From contig CAMZMU010000062.1 in assembly GCA_947311845.1 (NCBI GenBank), forward strand, positions 48,143,879 through 48,207,878: a stretch of DNA of 64,000 nucleotides, written 5' to 3'. This DNA is from Poa pratensis (taxonomy: Eukaryota; Streptophyta; Magnoliopsida; Poales; Poaceae). The stretch's first letter is position 1. The number at the start of each line of letters is the position of its first letter. The notes beneath the pieces are model-generated. The model was not told the DNA's origin. It made no database searches and was given only the letters and a program-made list of their open reading frames with translations. Positions 20,640-29,251 of the stretch are shown here, in pieces. The position numbers and the translations under genes were made by a program.

Positions 20640-22466
20640 TCCGGTGGATCGAAATGGGTGGTTGATAGTGGATGCACTAGTCATATGACCGGAAGCAAGG
20701 AGATTATGACGGAGTTGAGACCAAATCTAAATAACTCATCCGTCTCTTATGGTGACAAGTCAAAGCCGAGGTAAAGAGTCTCGGCAAGGTGGTAGTTGCA
20801 AGGGATATCACCCTTGTAAATGTCATGCTTGTTGAGTCTCTAGGTTACAATCTTATGTCCGTTCGTGCTCTTAATAAGATGAACTTTGATGTCCATTTTA
20901 CTATTGATATGGTGGTACTCTTGAGGAGCAAGACTCTAAAGGTCATGTTCGTTGGGTATGTTGAAAATGAGTTGTTTGTGGTAGACTTTTCGGGGTCTAC
21001 CAACACTCAAGCAATATGCCTATTCGGAAAGGCCGACGTGGGGTGGTTGTGGCATCGCCGCTTGTCCCATGTCAACATGAGAACTTTGCAAAGTCTTCAC
21101 AAGGGTGGCCACATTCTTGGACTAAAAGAGGATGTTTCTTTTTCTAGAGATCGTCTTTGTAGGGCTTGTGTTGAAGGAAAGATGCATGATTCTCCCCATC
21201 CGGGCAAGACCATTATTTCATCAACGAGGATTTGGAACTTCTTCATGTTGATCTCTTTGGTGCCGTGCCTCAACCTAGTCTTGGTGGGAAGAAATATTGT
21301 TTGGTGATTGTTGATGACTATTCAAGATTTACTTGGGTTTATTTCTTCAAGACGAAGGATGAAACCCAACAAACCGTCATCGACTTTTCCAATATTGTTC
21401 AACGCCAATACAATGTCCCTATTTTGGTCATTAGGAGTGATAATGGCTCCGAGTTCAAGAACTACACCTTAAATGAGTTTCTTAGTGAAGAGGGGATTCG
21501 TCATCAATATTCCGCTGCATATACCCCTCAACAAAATGGTGTAGCCGAAAGGAAGAACCGGACTCTCATGGATATGGCAAGGTCTATGTTGGCGGAGTTT
21601 AAGTCTCCGCTATTCTTATGGGCCGAGGCTATCTCCACGGCGTGTCACTCATCTAACCGGTTATTCTTTCGTGTTGGCAAGAAGTTTACATCTTATGAGA
21701 TGCTCACCGGCAACAAGCCCAATGTCTCCTACTACCGAGTTTTGGTTGTAAGTGTTTCTATAAGAACAAAAGTGTTCGTTTGTCTAAATTTGAATCTAAA
21801 GCTTTAGAGGGTGTTTTTGTTGGTTACGGTGCCGAATCTCACACCTATAGAGTCTATGACAAGACCGTTGGGAAAGTCATAGAATCTTGTGATGTGAGGT
21901 TCGATGAGAATGACGGCTCCCAAGTGGCGCAATTTCATGTTTGTGATGTAGATAATGAGGAACCTCAAGAAGCAATAAGAAGAATGGGGGTTGGTTTCCA
22001 TCGCCCCATTGAAATCCATCATGAGCCTCCTCAAGCAAGTCCTAGCTCCACTCATGTGGAGACTCCATCATCACAAGTTGAAGTTGCACCTTCTATGGAA
22101 GCAAATGATGCACCTACCAAGAACAAGTTCAAGCCCTCCTCAAGTTGACCAAGCTATCAAGAACCAAGTTCTCCTATTGTTGACTAGCCAAGGTCAAGAC
22201 CAAGATCAACCCTCTCCTTCCTTTGTTGAAGAGTGCTTCAAGATGATCAAGGTCAACATCCGGTCAAGACGGGGACTCAAATGATCAAGATGATCAAGCG
22301 AAATTCCTCGCATCAATGAGGATATCGAAACCCGTCGTATAGCAAGAGTCAAAAAGGATTGGAGAAGAAAGAGTCTTCATCTAGAAAATATCATTGTTAA
22401 TGTCAAGAACAAGGTCACCACAAGAAAACAATTGGCAAATTTCAATGAACATCAAGCCACATCTCT
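20640..22466 (+). pseudogene. Broken Copia protease-integrase region
   Basis: Protease motif VDSGCTSHMTG is at about 20660-20690. The pre-integrase zinc site (WLWHRRLSH ... CRAC) lies around 21050-21170. Integrase D,D,E blocks LHVDLFG, RSDNGSEF and NGVAERKNRT lie at 21240-21560, followed by the GYGAESHTYRVYD block near 21830. Frame changes occur near 20740, 21225, 21740 and 22148. The region 22148-22466 links integrase to RT in several short frames. Confidence 0.85.
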
Positions 22467-23975
22467 ATGGTGGAACCAAAGAAAGTCTTTGAAGCTCTTG
22501 AAGATCCGGATTGGTTGGAAGCCATGCATGAAGAGCTCAATAACTTCAAGCGCAACAAAGTGTGGAATCTAGTGGAGAAGCCAAAAGATTGCCTCAATGT
22601 TATAGGCACCAAGTGGATATTCAAGAACAAGCAAGATGAGCATGGAATGGTTGTGAGGAACAAGGCAAGATTGGTAGCTCAAGGGTTCTCTCAAGTTGAA
22701 GGCATTGATTTTGGAGAGACCTATGCTCCCGTGGCTCGCCTTGAGTCCATCCGTATCCTTCTTGCATATGCATCACATCATAATTTCAAGTTGCAACAAA
22801 TGGATGTGAAAAGTGCCTTTCTTAATGGTCCTTTAAAGGAGTTGGTATATGTTAAGCAACCTCCGGGATTTGAGGATCCACACTTCCCTAACCATGTCTA
22901 CAAACTTGATAAGGCGCTCTATGGTCTCAAACAAGCACCTCGTGCTTGGTATGAGCACCTAAGAGAGCTATTGGTAGACCGTGGCTTTGAAGTGGGGCAA
23001 ATCGATCCCACTCTTTTTACCAAGAGGGTTAAAGGGGAGCTTTTCATATGCCAACTTTATGTTGATGATATCATATTTGGCTCTTCTAACAAAGCTTTTA
23101 ATGATGAATTTTCAAAGCTTATGACCGATAGGTTCGAGATGTCCATGATGGGAGAGTTGAAGTACTTCCTTGGTTTTGAGATCAAGCAATTGAGTGGAGG
23201 GACCTTCATCTCTCAAGCCAAATATATCCAAGACATGCTCAAGAGGTTCAAGATGCAAAATGCTAAAGAGAAGAAGTTTCCTATGGACACCAAGTGTCAT
23301 CTTGAACTTAATCCAAAGGGTAAAGATAAGGATGTTGATCAAAAGCTCTATCGTTCTATGATTGGTTCTTTGCTTTATCTTTGTGCATCTAGACCCGATA
23401 TTGTGTTGAGTGTAGGAGTGTGTGCAAGGTACCAAGCGGCTCCCAAAGAAAGCCACCAAACGGCGGTTCTTCGAATCTTTCGATATTTGGTTCATACCCC
23501 AAGGTTTGGTTTGTGGTATCCTAAAGGCTCAACTTTCTCTCTTGCCGGTTACACGGATTCGGATTGGGCCGGTTGCAAGGATGATAGGAAATCAACTTCC
23601 GGGGCTTGCCAATTCCTTGGTAGGTCCTTGGTGAGTTGGTCTTCTAAGAAGCAAAATTGCATATCTCTCTCCACCACCGAAGCCGAGTATGTGGCGGCCG
23701 CTAGTTGTTGCACTCAATTGTTGTGGATGAGGCAAACTTTAAAGGAATACGGTGTCCATTGTGACAAAGTGCCTCTTTTATGTGACAATGAAAGTGCTAT
23801 CAAGATTGGCCACAACCCGGTGGAGCACTCAAGAACGAAGCATATTGAGATTCGCTATCACTTCATCCGTGATCACATCATCCGGGTGATATTGAGCTTG
23901 GTTATATTCCCACGAAGATCCAACTTGCCGATATGTTCACGAAGCCACTTGATGAAGCAAGGTTCACTTATTTGA
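22467..23975 (+). pseudogene. Copia RT-RNase H reading frame (502 codons, intact apart from its end)
   Basis: One open frame holds the complete reverse transcriptase core: [44 protein letters not shown], then the catalytic [10 protein letters not shown]. The RNase H region follows, with [20 protein letters not shown] and [10 protein letters not shown]. The frame shifts near 23880, so its last 30 codons are aberrant; the normal continuation is visible in another frame to about 24015. It is part of a polyprotein broken upstream, so it is not an independent gene. Confidence 0.85.
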
Positions 23976-24001
23976 GGCATGAGCTAAATATCATCGATTC
24001 G

Positions 24002-24852
24002 GGGAGCGTCGCTTGAATATCTTGCATACACACCTATATCTTAGCTATATGTTTGGTTTAGGTGTAGGCATGGACATAGGGGGAGTGCGGTCCTAATCCA
24101 TTGGACTATCCCTCCCCCCATTATGCCGATAGTAAGAACTCATTTTGTCTCTATATTGTTCATTTTATGAATTGTGAGCTTAAATGACGAGTAGTGGCGG
24201 TGAACCCAAGATATATCTTCGCGGTGTCACACCACTTTCACTCATACATGGTGGTCTAGGCCACCGCCCTCTTCCTGTTGAAGAGTTGGATCTTATTCGA
24301 GCTTTCATTGCATGCATGTTTTCATTTGTTTTGTCATTGGAAGTGTGTCGATTTCTTTGACATGTTTTTTGCATCTCCCCCGGATCACTCATTTGGTTGC
24401 TCAGATGTTCAGAGGTCCTTATTGAAGTTTCAAGTTTGGGAAGTCGAAGTCAAAAATTAAAAGAAGGAAAGGATAAGAAGATGCAGCTGCCTGGCCGGCC
24501 TCCCGCCCAGCCCAGGCCGGCTGGAGGGCCGGTGGCCTCGGGTGCCTGGCCGGTTTCCCGCCCAGCCCAGGCCGGCTGGCAGGCCGGGCCTGCCCCTTCT
24601 TTGTCTGCCCCTACCCGCTCGAGCTCACATCTCCTCTCTGTCCCGAGCTCCATCCATGGCCGACCTCCTCTTCCCTTCAAGCTCCTCCACCTCCCCCCCA
24701 CCCCATGAGCCGCTCCCCACCCCGGTTTCTCCACAGATCTGAAAGGGCTCCACTCCCTCCTCCTTCCTGTCCACTCAGATTTCACCTTGGTGTTTGAGTG
24801 TGAGAGATCTTCTCCATTGTTGGTGTGCTTCAAGCTTCTCCAAGGTTGAAGG
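24002..24852 (+). other. Spacer between pol and the extra ORF, with a third GC-rich array
   Basis: The first 480 bases are plain non-coding element DNA. At 24491-24590 two copies of a CCGGCC/CAGGCCGG unit like that of the LTR array appear. A pyrimidine-rich leader follows, up to the ATG of the extra ORF at 24853. No TATA box is evident. Confidence 0.7.
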
Positions 24853-26373
24853 ATGGATAATTGGCCAGATGATATGGAGGTTCCTCCTCAGTCCAGCAGG
24901 GCAGGTAACAGCAATGTCTTTGAGGGGTTGGATGATCTTGTTGATCTCAATGCCGTGTCCTCCTCCGGGCACCATTCCAAGAGGCTCAAGAAGTGCAATG
25001 CAAGGAAGCAAGTGACTCCTCCGGGCCAGCAGGGCAAGCTGCCCAAGAAGAAGGTGGGCAAGAAGCCTCCTGTCAATCCTCTTGAACCGGTACGTGCATC
25101 TTGGGTCAAAGTGAAAGCTAAAGAGTTTAAGAAAGATCGTTTGCTTTTCAATCCATATGCCTTTGGTCAGCCCACATGCCTAGATGATAGCCGATTCTAT
25201 TGTAAGATGCATCAACAAGTTTTTCATCAACGTGTTCTTATGAGGAAGAATGCTCATGTCCCCACGGATTATTTCAACCTTGACAATGTTAGAGAACATT
25301 GGGCTGATGTGATGGCTCTTATGGATTTTCATCAAATCTCGAAGATCATGACTGTTAGTACCCCATATTCGCCTGATTTACTTCAGCAATTCTATGCTAC
25401 AGTGCATTTCTCCACTGATCCTCAAAGGAGTTTGACTTGGATGAGTGCAAATGTTCAGTGTTCAGCTACTCTTGCGGAGTTTGGGGCACTCTTTGGTCTC
25501 TCTGAATTGCAGCCTGCACCGTGCTATGTTCGTCTTCACATCTCGAAGCCTATTCTGGCTGGGTCTGGGATCCGTCATTGCTATCCTCCCGGGATAGGGC
25601 TTCGTGGGAAAATTCCCAAGACGGTGTACATGTATCCGTATTGGAAAGTTGTTCACGGCATTTTGAGGAATTGTCTTGCTTGCAAGTTTGGAGAAAAGGG
25701 CATGGTTCGTGACAGGATGGTTAATTGCCTTTATCACTTTGTTGATCCGGCAAAGAAGAACAAGCAGATTGATATTCTTGATTATCTTTGGCAAGAGATG
25801 CAGCAGGTGGTTCTCAAGAACCAAGTTCCCATTTATGGTCCGCTCCTTCAGACTCTCTTCAACAACAAGTTGCCGGCTAGTGTGGTCGAACAGTTCAAGT
25901 TGCATTTTCCTGATCTTATTTCGATTCCTCCTATGCCAGTGGATGGTCTGGTTTGGCCGCCTTCTCATGCTGCCCATGAGGATGAAGAAGAGGATGTTGT
26001 GCCTCCTAAGAAGCAGGGTGGTATTCTTGATGCTTTCAAGATGATGAACTGTTTTGCCAAGGCGGAACGGAAAGAAGCGTATCAGTCTTATCGCCGCCAG
26101 AAGACCATCATCAAAAATCAACATGCTCTCATGGATCATGCTGGGATTGCTCATTCCGCTTGCTCATCTAAAGTTTCAGAGAACACATTCATGGCTCGGA
26201 ACAAGTACACTTACTGGTTTGGCGATGACGCCTCCTCTCTTTATCCTTTTTGGCAAGGTGATTCCGGTCAGTCCAGCTCAGCTCCACCCCCTCCTACTGC
26301 TGATGTTTCTGATGATGACAGTGGTGGTTCTGATGATGAGGAGGAAGAGGAAGAAACTGAAGATGATGAGTGA
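24853..26373 (+). CDS. Accessory ORF of the Copia element (506 aa), plant transposon-protein type
   Basis: This is an uninterrupted frame from ATG 24853 to TGA, in the same sense as pol and placed between pol and the 3' LTR, where SIRE-type elements carry an env-like ORF. The N terminus has basic clusters (KRLKKC, KLPKKKVGKKPP) that look like nuclear-targeting signals. The central 250 residues, with CSATLAEFGALFGL and YPYWKVVHGILRNCL, resemble the plant-specific domain often called putative plant transposon protein. The last 30 residues are almost all Asp, Glu and Ser. I see no signal peptide or clear membrane segment, so an envelope role is not supported. Function is unknown. It is the longest undamaged frame in a damaged element. 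Confidence 0.85.
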   Translation: MDNWPDDMEVPPQSSRAGNSNVFEGLDDLVDLNAVSSSGHHSKRLKKCNARKQVTPPGQQGKLPKKKVGKKPPVNPLEPVRASWVKVKAKEFKKDRLLFNPYAFGQPTCLDDSRFYCKMHQQVFHQRVLMRKNAHVPTDYFNLDNVREHWADVMALMDFHQISKIMTVSTPYSPDLLQQFYATVHFSTDPQRSLTWMSANVQCSATLAEFGALFGLSELQPAPCYVRLHISKPILAGSGIRHCYPPGIGLRGKIPKTVYMYPYWKVVHGILRNCLACKFGEKGMVRDRMVNCLYHFVDPAKKNKQIDILDYLWQEMQQVVLKNQVPIYGPLLQTLFNNKLPASVVEQFKLHFPDLISIPPMPVDGLVWPPSHAAHEDEEEDVVPPKKQGGILDAFKMMNCFAKAERKEAYQSYRRQKTIIKNQHALMDHAGIAHSACSSKVSENTFMARNKYTYWFGDDASSLYPFWQGDSGQSSSAPPPPTADVSDDDSGGSDDEEEEEETEDDE

Positions 26374-26938
26374 TCTTGGTCTTCATGTCCCTTTCTTCCC
26401 TTTTTGGTGTCTTGATGCCAAAGGGGGAGAGAGTTTCCGGGGATTTGCATTGCATTGCATCTATCCGTTTTCGTTTTCTTGCTTCCGTTCTCATTTGCAT
26501 CGAACTTGTTTTTTAGAGAACTCTATTTGCTATGTTTCGTGAAACTTATGTCATGGATTATTGTAAGGATATGGATATTTTTTATGCTATTGTAAGGACT
26601 TCCCCGGTTTATTGTCTATTCTTGGAGTCCTTTGCAATGTGATGATTATTCCAATATTGATTCTTCATGAAGCCCATGGTGATATTATTCCGATATTGAT
26701 TATATATGAAGTCCATGGTAAGACAAGTTGCTCTACTCAAATAAGAACTATGGTGAGAATATATCAAATCTTTTACTCACATAGTGGCTATGTCTAGCTT
26801 GTCTTTTGTTCTCGTGTGAGATCTCTTTTACTTGTATACCTTGTTGGTGTATAAGTTTGAGGGGGAGCTTCTCTCAAAAACCTTGTCATGCTTAAATGAG
26901 ATATCCTTTTGCAAATCCTTTTGTTGTCATCAAACATC
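26374..26938 (+). other. 3' internal region of the Copia element
   Basis: Non-coding DNA between the extra ORF and the purine tract. It contains an imperfect tandem duplication of about 45 bp (26645-26728, around ATTATTCC(A/G)ATATTGATT) and two GGGGGAG runs. No gene is seen. Confidence 0.6.
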
Positions 26939-26950
26939 AAAAAGGGGAGA
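26939..26950 (+). promoter_or_regulatory. Polypurine tract of the Copia element
   Basis: AAAAAGGGGAGA stands one base before the 3' LTR and is the expected start of plus-strand DNA synthesis. Other GGGGGAG runs upstream (about 26420 and 26862) resemble extra purine tracts. Confidence 0.85.
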
Positions 26951-26951
26951 T

Positions 26952-28170
26952 TGAAAGGACTTTGTCCGTTAATCTTGTTTTGGTGTTTGATAACAACACT
27001 CGGAAGTTTTTAACATACCACTATGTGTCTACAGGTTTTTGTGTGTCTAAACCAAATATATACTAGTATGTATCTTTGTATGCAAAAGGGAAGAAAAGCG
27101 AGTTGTCGCAAAGAAGAGACGAAGGGAGAAATGTTGCAGCGCGTCGGCCGGCCCTCCAGCCGGCCTAGGCCGGCCCCCAGGCCGGAGGCGTCGGGTCCCT
27201 GGCCAGCCTCCCCGCCGGCCCAGGCCGGCCCTCAGGCTGGCCGTGACGGGTCTCTCGCCAGCCTCTCCGCCGGCCCAGGCCGGCCCCCAGGCCGGCCGTG
27301 TCGGGTCTCTCGCCAGCCTCCAGCCGGCCCAGGCCGGCCCCCAGGCCGGCCGTGCTCTGTGTTGACAGCCGGCCCTCCAGCCGGCCCAGGCCGGCCCCCA
27401 GGCCGGCTGGTCGACGACTTGTGTTCCTGCTCGTTTTCCAACGGCCACTTTTTCAGCAGGGGTATATATACTTCGTCTCCTTCCTTTGGACAAGTGCTTG
27501 GACAACATTGAAGACCTCCATTAACACAAGCACAAGCTTTACTAGATCTCTCAATCCCTCCACCCAAACTCGTTGATCTTTGGAGGATTGAAGGAGAAGG
27601 CCCCGATCTACATCTTCACCAAGCCGTTTGTCATTTCCCCCTCATTCACTTGAGGGACCATTAGCTAGGGTTTCCACTAGGAAAACCTAGCCCCCTATTG
27701 TACTCACTTGATTGTCTTTGTGACAGATTGTAGCTGTTTGGGAGCCCCCAATCCTTTGTGGGTTGTGCCCCAAGTCGTTGTTGTAAAGGCTCCGGACTCC
27801 GCCTCGAAGGTTTCCGATAGTTGAAGTGAACCAAACCTTTGTGGTGCGGTTCACCGGAGAAGAGGGTGAGGCCTTTGTGGCCGTTGAACCATTGTGTTGG
27901 TTCACACCTCTCCAACGAGACGTACTCCCCTAAAAAGGAGGAACTCGGGATTACATCCGTGTCTCCGCGTGCTTTGACTTCGGTTACCTCTATCCTTGTT
28001 TACCGCCTTATTATATCGTGCTTAGTTGCTAGCTTGTCATATAGGTAAATTCACCATAGTTGCATATCTAGAGAATTTACCTTTTGTGTCAAGCCTAATT
28101 TGAAAAAGACTAAAATTGGAGTAGCACCTATTCACCCCCCCCCCCTCTAGGTGTCATACCGATCCTTTCA
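26952..28170 (+). repeat. 3' LTR of the Copia element
   Basis: 1219 bp, nearly identical to the 5' LTR. Most of the 66-bp size difference comes from extra repeat units in the GC-rich array (27142-27413). The TATATA box is at about 27473. Confidence 0.95.
27142..27413 (+). repeat. Expanded GC-rich array in the 3' LTR
   Basis: The same unit as in the 5' LTR, with about one more full copy. Only this array shows a large difference between two otherwise nearly identical LTRs, so repeat number changed during or after the last round of transposition. Confidence 0.85.
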
Positions 28171-28562
28171 CCGACGTGGCCTTCTTCCTCCTACGTTTGT
28201 CCTTCTTTTCTTCTCCTATCTCTTTCCCCATCCGCGTGGATTCCTCACAGGACCAGCCGAGACGGCACCAGCGACGGTGCGCGGCGGAGAAGGTGTCCGC
28301 TGAGGATGAACTTAACGGGTGGGGGTGGGGGTGGTGGTGGGTACTCGCCGGCGACGAGCTCCGGTGTGCCGGGGGGGGGGGGGAGGGGCTAGAGAGATGG
28401 TCGGAGGCGGCCACGGTTCGAGGAGGGCGGGGCGGTGAGGCGGCCGCAGGGGGCGGTGGCGGCGAGCTCATCTTTCTCCTCCCGTCTCCCGTCGTGTTTC
28501 TCGTTTTGGGGTCGGAACGGCATGTGCGGCGGTCGGAATTCGCGCAAGCGCGAGCGCGCATA
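28171..28562. mobile_element. GC-rich non-autonomous element, right part (split by the Copia insertion)
   Basis: With the Copia element removed, about 16830-16905 joins this block. It shares several segments with 38978-39439: a CGCTCGATCTC-type left end, GCGGCGGAGAAGG, TTCGAGGAGGGCGGGG-like and a GCGAGCG right end. Both are GC-rich with CpG-rich termini. A Mutator-like or gene-fragment-carrying element is possible. Borders are uncertain. Confidence 0.35.
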
Positions 28563-28715
28563 AGTTAGCCATGCCCTACGCAGCTACGCTGCGTGATAGC
28601 TACGCTGCGTGATTACAAAACTTTGAAATATTTTTTTTAAATGTGATTTTTGAGATGGGATTTTCTGAATATTATTATACTCGTGTGTTCCAGCTAAACG
28701 ACCCGGTAAGAATTT

Positions 28716-29013
28716 GGGAGAACTTGCCTGTGGCAAGATGGTTAGTAGGCTGGTTATACCCTCAGTCCACCAGAGTTTAAACCCAGGTTTGACGCTGGTG
28801 TTTCTCATTTAAGGCGGAATATTCTCAGTGGGAGACGATGTTCCCGTCGATAGCGAGGCGCCCGCGGTGACTTCGTCAATCTCAAGACCCGATTTGGCGG
28901 CTCAGTCTCTCGGGGGTGCTCATAGGGGTAGAGTGTGCGTGTGTGCGTTCATAGGGGTGAGTGTATGCGCGTGTATGTGAGCGTCTACGTTGTACTGTGT
29001 TTTGAAAAAAAAA
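28716..29013 (+). mobile_element. Full-length Au-type SINE with 16-bp target duplication
   Basis: GACCCGGTAAGAATTT occurs at 28700-28715 and 29014-29029. Between them lies a 298-bp element with a tRNA-like head: A-box TGGCAAGATGG near 28731 and a B-box-like GAGTTTAAACCC near 28771. The Au-type tail GCTCATAGGGGT ... GTGTATGTGAGCGTC follows, with a short A run at the end. The target duplication is perfect, so this copy is fairly young. Confidence 0.93.
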
Positions 29014-29062
29014 GACCCGGTAAGAATTTTGTTCCACGGAAGCCTCTCCAGTGCCCGTCAAA

Positions 29063-29118
29063 CACGTGACTGCTGCCAATGAGATCTCTCCACGTCACCG
29101 CACGGCAGCTACTATAAG
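29063..29118 (+). promoter_or_regulatory. ALG7 core promoter: G-box, ER-stress element (ERSE), UPRE and TATA
   Basis: CCAAT (29076-29080), nine bases, then CCACG (29090-29094) is an exact match to ERSE, CCAAT-N9-CCACG, bound by NF-Y with ER-stress bZIP factors. Its CCACG half overlaps CCACGTCA (29090-29097), on the other strand TGACGTGG, the plant UPRE core. A G-box CACGTG lies at 29063-29068. TATAAG (29113-29118) is 19 bases downstream and about 135 bases before the start codon. Confidence 0.7.
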
Positions 29119-29251
29119 CCCTCCCGCGCTCCCGACCCCATCGCCGGCGAGACACGGAGCCGCCGCCGCCACCACCTCTACACCTCGTGGATAGAGGCTT
29201 CTAGCTTGCTCCTCCGCGAGCGAATTGACTGAACTCCGAATCCCTCCTCAA

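Larger units (their letters stand above)
16906..28170 (+). mobile_element. Full-length Ty1/Copia element, SIRE/Maximus type, 11,265 bp
   Basis: It has two LTRs in the same direction (16906-18058 and 26952-28170), both with TGAAAGGA and TCCTTTCA tips. The 5-bp target duplication CCGAC lies at 16901-16905 and 28171-28175. A primer-binding site TGGTATCAGAGC follows the first LTR and a purine tract precedes the second. Inside are gag with a long coiled-coil tail, protease, integrase, RT and RNase H in Copia order, then an extra ORF before the 3' LTR. Order, size and the extra ORF fit the SIRE/Maximus lineage. Gag and the first half of pol are broken by several frameshifts, whereas the LTRs differ by only about ten substitutions by eye. 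Confidence 0.95.

Noticed and set aside
24853..26373. Calling the Copia accessory ORF an env gene
   Set aside because: The position fits, but no signal peptide or transmembrane segment is visible and the charge pattern points to a nuclear protein.
28178..28568. Frames of 130-135 codons on both strands right of the Copia element
   Set aside because: Low-complexity Gly/Arg or Pro/Ser translations in a GC-rich repeat; no domain and no splice structure.
28731..28782. A tRNA gene suggested by A-box and B-box-like sequences
   Set aside because: No cloverleaf can be drawn, and the sequence is the tRNA-derived head of the SINE.
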